A DNA stretch of 64,000 nucleotides from Pseudomonadota bacterium. Its GTDB lineage: Bacteria; Pseudomonadota; Alphaproteobacteria; Geminicoccales; Geminicoccaceae. The stretch lies in NCBI GenBank assembly GCA_030549795.1, contig JAUQQO010000009.1:141985-205984 (forward strand). Direction: 5' to 3'. This document shows positions 37,306 through 45,713 of the stretch, piece after piece. The notes beneath the pieces were generated by a model. That model saw nothing but the letters and a program-made list of their open reading frames with translations. It did no database searches and was not told the origin of the DNA. Position numbers and translations under genes: made by a program. Position 1 is the stretch's first letter; each line of letters starts with the position of its first letter.

Positions 37306-37778
37306 GCGGGTTCACCCACTTCGATCCCGCCGGCAACGCGGTGATGGTGGACGTAGGTGCCAAAGCGGTGACGGAACGCACCGCCACCGCCAAGGGACGC
37401 GTTCTCATTTCCCCCAAGACTGCACGGTTGATCATCGAGCGCGGCTTTGCCAAGGGCGACGTACTCACCGTCGCGCAGATCGCCGGGATCATGGGCGCCA
37501 AGCGAACAGCGGATCTCATCCCGCTCTGCCATCCTCTGGCGCTCGAGAATGTCTCTGTGTTCCTGGAACTCACCGAGGAACCGCCTGCGGTCGAAATCAC
37601 TGCGACCTGCAAGATCACAGCCAAAACAGGGGTAGAAATGGAAGCGCTCACCGCCGTGGCCGTTGCTGCGCTTACGGTCTACGACATGTGTAAGGCGGTG
37701 GATCGGACCATGCGGATCACCGATATACGTCTAGTCCACAAAGCCGGAGGCCGATCGGGCGAGTTTGTGGGCGATTGA
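37302..37778 (+). CDS. moaC: Cyclic pyranopterin monophosphate synthase
   Basis: 158 residues from ATG 37302, overlapping trpC by ATGA. Signature segments are [38 protein letters not shown] and [20 protein letters not shown]. It forms cyclic pyranopterin monophosphate in molybdenum cofactor synthesis. The coupling of trp genes with moaC and moeA is a recurrent alphaproteobacterial arrangement. Confidence 0.97.
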   Translation: MSGFTHFDPAGNAVMVDVGAKAVTERTATAKGRVLISPKTARLIIERGFAKGDVLTVAQIAGIMGAKRTADLIPLCHPLALENVSVFLELTEEPPAVEITATCKITAKTGVEMEALTAVAVAALTVYDMCKAVDRTMRITDIRLVHKAGGRSGEFVGD

Positions 37779-37794
37779 AGGAGCAGCGGAGCCG

Positions 37795-39042
37795 ATGCGT
37801 GCGATGCTCTCTGTCGCCGAAGCGCGGGATCGCATCCTCGCCGCCGTTCGTCCGGTGGGCCGAGAGTGGGTGACACTCCCCGACGCCCTCGATCGGGTGC
37901 TCGATTGCGATCTGGTTGCGCGGCACGACCAACCGTCCACCGCGGTCTCGGCGATGGACGGGTTTGCGGTGCGCGCAGCTGACACCGATCCCCCGGGGCT
38001 GTGGCTTACGATCATTGGAGAAGCGCGGGCGGGCGGCCCTCCCCCGCCGGAGCTGCGGCCTGGCACGGCGGTACGCATTTATACCGGTGCTCCTTTGCCC
38101 GAGGGCGCCGATGCCGTCGCCATTCTGGAAAATGCCGAGATCCTGGGCGAGCGCGTGCGCTTTTCACGTCCGAGCCGACCCCGGGAGTTCGTCCGCCCGC
38201 GCGGCCTCGATTTCGAGAAAGGAGCGCGTTTGCTGCGCGCCGGCATGGTGATGGATCCGCGGCGCGTGGCACTCGCAGCCGCACTCGGCCACGCCTGGAT
38301 CCCGGTTCGACGCCGACCTCGGGTGGCGATCCTTGCAACCGGCGACGAACTTCTGTGGCCGGGCGAAGCGGTGGTTCCCGGACGCGTGGCGAGCTCCAAT
38401 ACTGTGGGTCTTGCTGCGCTCGTCCGCCGCCTGGGAGGCGAGGCGCTCGATCTCGGGATCGCTCCCGACAGCGTAGAGGGGCTCACTGCCGCACTCGACC
38501 GCCTCGATGCGATCGATTTGCTCGTCACCTCGGGCGGTGCTTCGGTCGGAGCTTATGATCTCGTGCGCAGCGCGCTTGCGCCAGTGGGCCTTGAGCTCGA
38601 TTTCTGGACGGTCGCCATGCGTCCCGGCAAGCCTCTGATCTTCGGGCGTTTTCGGGATGTGCCGCTTCTCGGCGTGCCCGGCAATCCGGTTTCGGCGCTG
38701 GTGTGCGGAGTGAGTTTTTTGCGCGCAGCCATCCTCGCCATGCTCGGCTTGCCTACCGAACTCCCTCTTGAGGAGCTGCCGGTGGCACGCGATCTGCCGG
38801 CCAACGACCATCGCTTCGATCACCTGCGGGCGCGCTTCGTCGAACGCTCGGGCCAACGATGGCTCGAACCCGCAGAGCGACAGGACAGCTCGATGCTAGC
38901 CACGCTTGCGGCGGCCGATGCCCTCATCCTGCGGCCACCGCTGGCCCCGCCCGTGCCGGCCGGCACCTCGGTCCCCTTTGTACCCCTCTCGGCGGCACTG
39001 CGACTTCCCGAGCACGCCTGTGCGGCATGTCCGCCGCATTGA
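37795..39042 (+). CDS. moeA: Molybdopterin molybdenumtransferase MoeA
   Basis: 415 residues from ATG 37795 (GGAG upstream). Motifs: [82 protein letters not shown] and [12 protein letters not shown]. It inserts molybdate into adenylylated molybdopterin. It starts 16 bp after moaC. Its stop codon lies within the -35 element of the lexA promoter. Confidence 0.96.
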   Translation: MRAMLSVAEARDRILAAVRPVGREWVTLPDALDRVLDCDLVARHDQPSTAVSAMDGFAVRAADTDPPGLWLTIIGEARAGGPPPPELRPGTAVRIYTGAPLPEGADAVAILENAEILGERVRFSRPSRPREFVRPRGLDFEKGARLLRAGMVMDPRRVALAAALGHAWIPVRRRPRVAILATGDELLWPGEAVVPGRVASSNTVGLAALVRRLGGEALDLGIAPDSVEGLTAALDRLDAIDLLVTSGGASVGAYDLVRSALAPVGLELDFWTVAMRPGKPLIFGRFRDVPLLGVPGNPVSALVCGVSFLRAAILAMLGLPTELPLEELPVARDLPANDHRFDHLRARFVERSGQRWLEPAERQDSSMLATLAAADALILRPPLAPPVPAGTSVPFVPLSAALRLPEHACAACPPH

Positions 39043-39067
39043 CCGCGACCAGGAACGTCTGTAGAAC
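39039..39067 (+). promoter_or_regulatory. lexA promoter with LexA (SOS) operator
   Basis: TTGACC (39039-39044), a 17-bp spacer and TAGAAC (39062-39067) form a promoter. GAAC (39053-39056), 7 nt, GAAC (39064-39067) is the alphaproteobacterial LexA direct-repeat box. The operator covers the spacer and the -10, the expected place for repression and autoregulation of lexA. Confidence 0.85.
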
Positions 39068-39113
39068 ATTTACCAAGCCTCGGTCGGTCCCTGCGCACAG
39101 CCGGAGAAAAGGC

Positions 39114-39836
39114 GTGCTCACTCAACGCCAATTCCAGCTCTTGCGTTTTATCCATCAGTTCATGCAAGAGCGTGGGGTGCCACCGTCGTTCGATGAGATG
39201 CGCCAAGCCCTCGGCCTGCGCTCGAAATCGGGCATTCATCGCTTGATCTCGGGGCTCGAAGAGCGCGGCTATATCCGCCGCCTCGCGTACCGAGCGCGTG
39301 CGCTCGAGATCTTGCGGCCGCCGATGTCACTTGCGCCTGCGCGCGCTAATTTAGCGAAAACTGGTGCGAGCACGCCTGCACGCGGCAGCTCGAATGTCGT
39401 GCACGCGGAATTCGGCGCGCCGCGCCGTTCGACGTTCCTGGCCGGGGTCGCAGGCAACGTCGATCTGCCGGTCTATGGGCGCATCGCTGCCGGCACGCCG
39501 ATCGAAGCCCTCGCGGATGCGAGCACCACCATCGACGTTCCCTCGATTCTCTTGGGCGAGGGCGAACACTATGTGCTGCAGGTCGTCGGGGATTCGATGA
39601 TCGAGGCGGGAATCCAAGACGGCGACTGGGTCGTGGTCCGGCGTTGCGAGACGGCAGAAAGCGGCGACATCGTGGTGGCGCTCATCGAGGATCGCGAGGT
39701 CACGCTCAAGCGCTTGCGCAAACGCGGCGCCTCGATCGCGCTCGAGGCGGCCAATCCCGCCTACGAGACGCGCATCTTCGGCCCCCACCAAGTCAAGGTG
39801 CAGGGCCGCGTGGTTGGACTCTTGCGCCGATACTGA
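39114..39836 (+). CDS. lexA: LexA repressor
   Basis: 240 residues from GTG 39114 (GGAG 9 nt upstream). The N-terminal winged helix [20 protein letters not shown] to [20 protein letters not shown] is of the alphaproteobacterial type. A linker leads to the self-cleavage site Ala126-Gly127 (GRIAAGTP) and the Ser161-Lys199 dyad ([18 protein letters not shown]). It represses SOS genes until RecA-stimulated self-cleavage. The frame reads open to 38859 over moeA, but the SD and fold place the start at 39114. It has its own SOS-box promoter, so it can be transcribed apart from trp-moe. Confidence 0.97.
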   Translation: MLTQRQFQLLRFIHQFMQERGVPPSFDEMRQALGLRSKSGIHRLISGLEERGYIRRLAYRARALEILRPPMSLAPARANLAKTGASTPARGSSNVVHAEFGAPRRSTFLAGVAGNVDLPVYGRIAAGTPIEALADASTTIDVPSILLGEGEHYVLQVVGDSMIEAGIQDGDWVVVRRCETAESGDIVVALIEDREVTLKRLRKRGASIALEAANPAYETRIFGPHQVKVQGRVVGLLRRY

Positions 39837-39850
39837 AGCGCTTTGCTCTT

Positions 39851-40654
39851 CTAGGACCAGCTGTGCGGCAGCGGCGGTGCTACGGGCAGGATTGCCTCGG
39901 GCACATCGGTGAACAGGGCCCGCACCCCAAGGTCGAACAGCCGCTTTGCTTCCCGGGGGTCGTTGACGGTGTAAACCAAGACCGGCACGGCCTCGCGATA
40001 GAGTTCGCGCAAAAGCGATTCATCGAGATGGTGCGCGGCGAGATGCAAGGTCGAGCAGGCACAGCGTTCCATCGCCGCGCGCCAATCGGCACCGGCGCGC
40101 TCGCGCAACAGCCCGCGTGGCAGCTCGGGGACCGCGTGCCGCGCCGCGAGCAGTGTTTCTTCTTGAAAGGAAGAGATGAGCACGGGCGGTCCGTCGCTTG
40201 GCCAAACCCGCGCGATCAGTCGAGCCGCCTCGGCCCCGGTGCGCGCCTCTTGCCCGGGGTCGGATTTGAGCTCGACATTCACGGCCAAGTCGAGCCCGGC
40301 GAGAAAACCGAGGGCCGCTTCGAGGGTAGGGATCCGTTCGCCGCGGAACGCCGGGGCGAACCAGGAACCGGCATCTAAAAGTGCAAGCGAAGCACTGTCC
40401 GTTTCGATCACGCGGCCGCGCCCGTCGGTCGTGCGGTCGAGTGTGGAGTCGTGAATGACCACGAGCACGCCGTCGCGCGTGAGCCGCGCGTCGAGTTCGA
40501 CCATCCTCGCCCCTCGCTCGTGAGCCAAGCGGAAGGCAGCGAGCGTGTTCTCCGGTGCGGCCGCCGATGCCCCGCGATGTGCGATCACCCGCGGCAGTCC
40601 CGTCAACGGCAGTTTCAAACCCGATCGCCAAGGTTCCCAACCCTTTCCGTGCAT
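39851..40654 (-). CDS. Glycerophosphodiester phosphodiesterase
   Basis: 267 residues. GDPD/UgpQ family: VIAHRGASAAAPENTLAAFR with catalytic His and Glu, VELDARLTRDGVLVVIHDST with the second His, and AVNVELKSDP. It hydrolyses glycerophosphodiesters to glycerol 3-phosphate and an alcohol. There is no signal peptide, so it is probably cytosolic. AGGAGGGGG upstream supports ATG 40654. It converges on lexA with 14 bp between stops. Confidence 0.94.
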   Translation of the reverse strand: MHGKGWEPWRSGLKLPLTGLPRVIAHRGASAAAPENTLAAFRLAHERGARMVELDARLTRDGVLVVIHDSTLDRTTDGRGRVIETDSASLALLDAGSWFAPAFRGERIPTLEAALGFLAGLDLAVNVELKSDPGQEARTGAEAARLIARVWPSDGPPVLISSFQEETLLAARHAVPELPRGLLRERAGADWRAAMERCACSTLHLAAHHLDESLLRELYREAVPVLVYTVNDPREAKRLFDLGVRALFTDVPEAILPVAPPLPHSWS

Positions 40655-40716
40655 GCCCCCTCCTTCGTGCTACCTCGAGCTTTCGCTAGAGTGCTCGTGG
40701 CGAAGCGCCGGAGCAC

Positions 40717-43020
40717 TTGCCGTTAAGCCGGGGTGTCGCGCTCCGCAAGCGGCTGGCAACAAGGAGCCGTTCCCTGACGGATCTCGAGGCGCGCAATGCG
40801 AGCAGGTCCTCGCCCGACGCTACGGCCCCGACGGAGGTCGAGGTCGCGGGCGTGGTCGACCGCGTCCTGTTCCATCGACCCGATACCGGTTACACCGTTC
40901 TCCGCCTCAAAAGTGCCAACCGTGCGACCTCCATCCTCGTTGGTGTCCTTCCCGAACCGCGCGAAGGTGAATTCGTTCGTGCCCGCGGAACCTGGGACGA
41001 AGACCGTGCCTGGGGACGCCGTCTTCTCGTATCGCGCTTCGAGCTTGCGCCTCCGACCACAAGCGAAGCCCTGATCGACTTTCTGAGTTCCGGCATCGTA
41101 GCCGGCTTAGGTCCTAAAACTGCCGAGCGGATCGTCGGCCATTTCGGTTTGGAGCTGGGTGAAGTGCTCGAGCGCAGCCCCGAGCGGCTCGCCGAAGTGC
41201 CGGGGTTGCGCCGCGACATCGCCCAAAGGCTCGTTGAGGCTTGGCGAAGCCAGCGCGAGGGCCGTGAACTCTTGCTATTCTTGCACGCTCACGGAATAGG
41301 CCTCGCGCGCGCCCGGGCTGTGCTCAACGCCTGGGGCCGCGACGCTTTAGCGCGGGTCAAAAGTGACCCTTACGCGCTCGCTCGAGACGTTCCCGGCATT
41401 GGCTTTGCCACCGCCGATCGCCTCGCAAGAAAGCTGGGCATCCAAGAGGACGCGCCGGTTCGCTTAATCGCCGCTCTCGAGGAAGCGCTGCGGCGAGCCG
41501 CGGAGGAAGGGCATACCGCGGTTGCGCAGGCAGAGCTCCTGGCGACGGCACGGGCGCTCTTGGGCGACGGTGGACCGGCGCTCGAAGTAGCCCTCGAGAT
41601 GGCGCTCGAACGGGGCCTTTTGTGCGTGACGTCGCGCGACGACACGCGATGGTTGCAACTTCCCCACCTCGCCAACGCCGAAGCGGCTATCGCGCGCGAA
41701 CTCGAGCGCCTGCTCGCGGCTCCCCTGGGATGGCGTTTCGTCGACCCCGCAGCTACCGCCACCCGCGCCGCAGCCAAGCTCGGCCTCGAGCTCGCCGCCG
41801 GGCAACGCGCGGCCCTATTGGCCGCACTCACCAACAAGGTCCTGATCGTCACCGGTGGTCCTGGAACCGGCAAGACCACGCTCGTGCGCGCGATCCTCAA
41901 CGCCTTCGAAGAACCAGGCCTGCGCGTGGTGCTCGCCGCGCCCACCGGTCGTGCCGCGCGGCGGCTCGCCGAGAGTACCGGCTGCGCGGCATCGACGCTC
42001 CATCGTCTTTTGGAAGCGGAGCCCGGGCGCGGATTTCGTCGCCACCGCGGGCGTCCGCTCGCCTGTGACCTCGTGGTCGTCGACGAGATGTCGATGGTCG
42101 ACACCGTCTTGATGCGCGCGCTGCTCGAGGCCCTGCCCGATGGGGCCGGGCTCGTGCTGGTCGGCGACGCCGATCAGCTGCCCTCGGTGGGGCCGGGCCA
42201 GGTCTTGGCCGATCTTATTGCCGCCCAGGTGGTACCGATCGCCGCGTTGAACGAGATTTTCCGTCAAGCGGCGCAAAGCGGCATCGTGCGCAACGCCCAC
42301 CGCATCAACCGCGGCCAGTTGCCGGAATTCGCTCGCAGCGACGATGCGGGTGCCGACTTCTTCGGCATTCGGGTACGCGATCCCGAGAAATTGGCCGAGC
42401 GGGTGGTCGAGCTCGCAGCCCGCCGGATCCCCGAGCGCTTTAAGATGGATCCCTTCGACGACGTCCAGGTGTTAAGCCCGGTCAACCGCGGACCGACGGG
42501 GGTTCGCGCTCTCAACCAGCACCTGCAATATGCGCTCAATCCCGAGCCTTTGGCGGCGATCGAGCGGGCCGGCGCGCGTCTTGGCGTCGGCGATAAGGTG
42601 ATGCAGCTCGTCAACGACTACGAGCGGGACGTCTACAACGGCGATCTCGGGCGGATCGCAGCGATCGACCGAGCCACCGGCACGGTGGAAGTGGTCTTCG
42701 ACGAGCGCCGTCTTTCTTATAGCTTCGAGGAACTCGACGCGCTCGCCCCGGCCTTCGCCGCCACCGTCCACAAGGCGCAAGGCTCGGAATATCCTGCCGT
42801 GATCCTCACCCTTGCGCGCGCCCATGGCCGCATGTTGAACCGGCGTTTGATCTATACAGCCGTCACCCGAGCGCGGCGGCTCGTGGTGATCGCCTATGAA
42901 CCGGGAGCACTCGAGCGCGCGGTCCGCGAGGGCGGCGGGCCGACACGGCAAACCCTGCTCGTGCATCGACTTGCGGCGCTGCGCGCCGGTCGCACGCAAC
43001 GATCGAAGGACGGCACATGA
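40717..43020 (+). CDS. recD2: RecD2-type ATP-dependent 5'-3' DNA helicase
   Basis: 767 residues from TTG 40717, though the true start is uncertain. An N-terminal OB-like domain begins at about residue 42 (GVVDRVLFHRPDTGYTVLRL), followed by helix-hairpin-helix repeats (GIVAGLGPKTAERIVGHFG, DVPGIGFATADRLARKLG). The SF1 motor has Walker A TGGPGTGKTT, DLVVVDEMSMVDTVLMRALL, and the C-terminal FAATVHKAQGSEYPAVILTL and YTAVTRARR motifs. RecD2 acts in replication-fork repair independently of RecBCD. An in-frame CTG at 40774 has AAGGAG 7 nt upstream and removes a non-conserved N-terminus. Confidence 0.95.
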   Translation: MPLSRGVALRKRLATRSRSLTDLEARNASRSSPDATAPTEVEVAGVVDRVLFHRPDTGYTVLRLKSANRATSILVGVLPEPREGEFVRARGTWDEDRAWGRRLLVSRFELAPPTTSEALIDFLSSGIVAGLGPKTAERIVGHFGLELGEVLERSPERLAEVPGLRRDIAQRLVEAWRSQREGRELLLFLHAHGIGLARARAVLNAWGRDALARVKSDPYALARDVPGIGFATADRLARKLGIQEDAPVRLIAALEEALRRAAEEGHTAVAQAELLATARALLGDGGPALEVALEMALERGLLCVTSRDDTRWLQLPHLANAEAAIARELERLLAAPLGWRFVDPAATATRAAAKLGLELAAGQRAALLAALTNKVLIVTGGPGTGKTTLVRAILNAFEEPGLRVVLAAPTGRAARRLAESTGCAASTLHRLLEAEPGRGFRRHRGRPLACDLVVVDEMSMVDTVLMRALLEALPDGAGLVLVGDADQLPSVGPGQVLADLIAAQVVPIAALNEIFRQAAQSGIVRNAHRINRGQLPEFARSDDAGADFFGIRVRDPEKLAERVVELAARRIPERFKMDPFDDVQVLSPVNRGPTGVRALNQHLQYALNPEPLAAIERAGARLGVGDKVMQLVNDYERDVYNGDLGRIAAIDRATGTVEVVFDERRLSYSFEELDALAPAFAATVHKAQGSEYPAVILTLARAHGRMLNRRLIYTAVTRARRLVVIAYEPGALERAVREGGGPTRQTLLVHRLAALRAGRTQRSKDGT

Positions 43021-43850
43021 CCGACGAGGACCTTTCGGCACGGCTTAAGGCCGCGCAGACGATCATTCGCGAGGCCGGCGCACTCGCCCTTCGGTACTTC
43101 GGCAAACGCGAGACGCTGAAGATCGAACACAAAGGCCTTCAAGATGTGGTCAGCATCGCTGATCGAGAGACCGAGGCTCTGATCAGAGATCGTATCCAGC
43201 AATATTTCCCATCCGATGCGATACTCGGTGAAGAGCGCGGTGGTGATGAGGCATCCCGACTTTGGGTGGTCGATCCGATCGACGGAACCGCCAATTTCTT
43301 GCGTGGTATTCCATTCTGGTGCGTGGCCATCGCGTTTGTGGTGGAGGGCCGCACCGAACTCGCCTTGACCTTCGACCCCATCCACGATGACCTCTTCGTC
43401 GCCCGACGCGGGCACGGCGCGCAGCGCAACGGCGTTCCGATCCGCATCGTCACGCGCCCCCTCGCGCTCGCTTGTGTCGGCTTTTCGCACAACTTTAAAA
43501 CACCCGCGGCGCCCTATCTCGAGGCGATGCGACGGCTGTTGGCGGCAGGGGTGGACCATCGGCGGCTGGGCTCGGCCGCTTTGACTTTCGCCCAGGTCGC
43601 AGCCGGTGCCCTCGATGCCGCGATCGCCTTTCGTACCAACGCCTGGGACGTGCTCGGCGGTCTGTTGCTCGTCGAAGAGGCGGGCGGACGGGCGAACCCG
43701 TTCTTAGACGGCCGTCCCCTGCGCGAACGGCGCACCGTGCTCGCCGGGACCGCCCAACTGGTCGAGATCCTCGCCGATGTCGACGCGGCGGCCACGGAGC
43801 GCGCGAATGACGCGATGATCGCTCGCTCTACGGTTGACAAGTCGGGATGA
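43017..43850 (+). CDS. Inositol monophosphatase family protein
   Basis: 277 residues from ATG 43017, overlapping recD2 by ATGA. The Li-sensitive phosphatase fold is shown by ILGEERGGDEA (metal Glu), LWVVDPIDGTANFLRGIPFW and TNAWDVLGGLLLVEEAGG. Members dephosphorylate inositol phosphate, 3'-phosphoadenosine phosphate or histidinol phosphate. HisN-like activity is possible, but nothing here decides among these. Coupling with recD2 is positional only. Confidence 0.9.
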   Translation: MTDEDLSARLKAAQTIIREAGALALRYFGKRETLKIEHKGLQDVVSIADRETEALIRDRIQQYFPSDAILGEERGGDEASRLWVVDPIDGTANFLRGIPFWCVAIAFVVEGRTELALTFDPIHDDLFVARRGHGAQRNGVPIRIVTRPLALACVGFSHNFKTPAAPYLEAMRRLLAAGVDHRRLGSAALTFAQVAAGALDAAIAFRTNAWDVLGGLLLVEEAGGRANPFLDGRPLRERRTVLAGTAQLVEILADVDAAATERANDAMIARSTVDKSG

Positions 43851-43914
43851 CAACTCGCAAGAATGCACAAGACCTTCGCCCCGCGCGCAGCGTACGGCCT
43901 GTGACGGACTGGGG

Positions 43915-44964
43915 ATGCCGGTGGCTGAAGACTATCTCGCGCATCTCGAGCGGGCAGCCGAGGCGGCGCTCGCTTCCTTGCGTCGCCACAAAGTGCTGCC
44001 GACCACGGTGGCCTATTCGGTTTGGCTCGCCCACCACGCCGGGCAGAACCCAGCGCTCAGCCGTGCGATCGCAAGCCTCGAAGCGAAGGGCGCCACCTTC
44101 GATGAAGCGCTGCATTTTGAGCTCGCCGAGCGTTACCTCGGGTTCGGTGCTGCCTCCGAACGCGCCCAGGCGCTCGCCGCGAAAGCCGAGCGCGTGCTGA
44201 CCCGTCTCACCCTGCAGCTCGGCGGGTTCCGATCGGATGCCGCCGCGTTCGGCAATGCCTTACGGGAGGCGTCGGGGGCTATCGGCGAAACGATCTCGCC
44301 GGCTGAGCTTCTCGAACTCGTGCGGGAGCTGCAGCGCACGACCCAGACGATGCGCGAGCGAACCTTCGAACTCGAGCGCCAGTTGGCGGAACGGGACGCC
44401 GAGCTTGCCTCCTTGCGCGAAGATCTCGCCCGTGTGGTCGAAGCCATCAACACCGATATCGTCACGGGCATCGCCAATCGCCGCTTGTTCGATCGTACTC
44501 TCGAGCGCCTCGTCGCCGAAGCTGCCGAGCGCGGGAGCCCGTTGTCGTTGTTGATGATCGATATCGACCATTTCAAGAGCTTTAACGATCTCCACGGTCA
44601 TCCGGTAGGCGACCGCGTGCTCCGCCTGGTCGCCACCAAACTGGCTGAAAAGGCCCCTGCCCCGCGGCTTGCGGCCCGCTTCGGTGGGGAAGAATTCGCG
44701 GTTCTTCTCCCCGCGGTCGACACCGAAGAGGCGGCAGCGATCGCGGAAAGCATCCGGCATGAGATGGCTACCCACGAGATCGTGTTGAAAACCGGAGGCA
44801 AACGGCTCGGCGCCGTAACGCTGTCGATCGGGGTCGCCACCTTGCGGCCCAACGAGCCGGCCGACAAGTTCCTCGCACGGGCCGATGCGGCACTCTATCG
44901 AGCCAAGCGCAACGGGCGCAACCGAGTCGAGGTCGAAGACGGGATCGAGGCGATGCCGGTTTAG
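43915..44964 (+). CDS. GGDEF-domain diguanylate cyclase
   Basis: 349 residues from ATG 43915; a TTG at 43834 is an alternative. The N-terminal helical domain (about 1-120, with VLPTTVAYSVWLAHHAGQNP) is the unnamed region common in alphaproteobacterial GGDEF proteins. A coiled coil (about 140-185, RTTQTMRERTFELERQLAER) leads into the GGDEF domain with DIDHFKSFND and GGEEF at 257-261. It is predicted to make c-di-GMP in the cytoplasm. The RxxD inhibitory site five residues before GGEEF is absent. No membrane segment is seen. Its stop overlaps that of sufE. Confidence 0.92.
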   Translation: MPVAEDYLAHLERAAEAALASLRRHKVLPTTVAYSVWLAHHAGQNPALSRAIASLEAKGATFDEALHFELAERYLGFGAASERAQALAAKAERVLTRLTLQLGGFRSDAAAFGNALREASGAIGETISPAELLELVRELQRTTQTMRERTFELERQLAERDAELASLREDLARVVEAINTDIVTGIANRRLFDRTLERLVAEAAERGSPLSLLMIDIDHFKSFNDLHGHPVGDRVLRLVATKLAEKAPAPRLAARFGGEEFAVLLPAVDTEEAAAIAESIRHEMATHEIVLKTGGKRLGAVTLSIGVATLRPNEPADKFLARADAALYRAKRNGRNRVEVEDGIEAMPV

Positions 44965-45425
44965 GGCGTAGCCGCAGCTTCAGTTGGTTGGGTCTTTTCC
45001 GCATAGGTGCGGGCGAGAGCCTGGATCTTCGCGATCATGCTCGCAAGTCCATTCGCCCGCGTTGGTGTCAAGAACGAGGCAAGACCGATCTCTTCGAACA
45101 CTTTGGGCGGATTGGCGAGGATCTCCTCCGGCGTGCGATCGTCGTAGAGCTGCAAAAGCAAGGCGATCAGGCCCTTGACGATGAACGCGTCGCTGTCTGC
45201 GAACAGGCGGATCCGGCCGCTTGCGGGATCGCGTCGCGCCACGAGCCAAACCCGGCTCTGACAGCCCGGTACGAGATTGGCATCGATACGCTCGCTTTCC
45301 GGAAACGGTGGCAGAGCACGACCGCGGTCGAGGATGTACTCGATCTTGTCCCGATATTCGTCAAAGAGCGCGAAATCAGCGCGGATCTGTTCGGCCGCTT
45401 CGGCGATCGTCGATGTAGCGGGCAT
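44961..45425 (-). CDS. sufE: Cysteine desulfuration protein SufE
   Basis: 154 residues from ATG 45425 with GGAGGG upstream. The sulfur-accepting Cys55 is in LVPGCQSRVWLVAR, followed by FADSDAFIVKGLIALLLQLY and EIGLASFLTPTRANGLASM. SufE takes persulfide sulfur from SufS for Fe-S cluster assembly. No other suf gene is nearby. Its stop codon overlaps the convergent cyclase stop. Confidence 0.95.
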   Translation of the reverse strand: MPATSTIAEAAEQIRADFALFDEYRDKIEYILDRGRALPPFPESERIDANLVPGCQSRVWLVARRDPASGRIRLFADSDAFIVKGLIALLLQLYDDRTPEEILANPPKVFEEIGLASFLTPTRANGLASMIAKIQALARTYAEKTQPTEAAATP

Positions 45426-45713
45426 GCTCCCTCCGCGAACCTCCAATTTGGACCGAAGCGGCACGCGGTCAACCGATCCTGCGCGCCGTGCCGGCCCGTC
45501 GCCTTAAAAAAAGCTGTGTATACTGCCGCAATGAGCCCACAAGGGTGATACGCGCGCGCGGCGATCCATGGCCGAGCCGTGCTTCTGGTTTGGTATCGTT
45601 TTCGCGCGTGTGTTCTGCATCCAGCCCTGGCGCGTGCAGGCTCGTGATCACTGTGACGGTCCAGCCTTCGCACAAGCCCTATGGGCTTGTACGTGCGCGA
45701 CCAAGCGGTCGGA
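45426..45713. other. Intergenic region with a perfect 19-nt palindrome
   Basis: 288 bp between sufE and the photolyase stop. ACAAGCCC (45672-45679) and GGGCTTGT (45683-45690) form an 8-bp stem with a 3-nt loop, 24 bp beyond the photolyase stop on its transcript. A T-run does not follow on either strand. TATACT at 45519-45524 after an A-tract resembles a -10, but no -35 is found. A 67-codon frame at 45568-45771 runs into the photolyase antisense and has no recognised motif. Confidence 0.4.
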
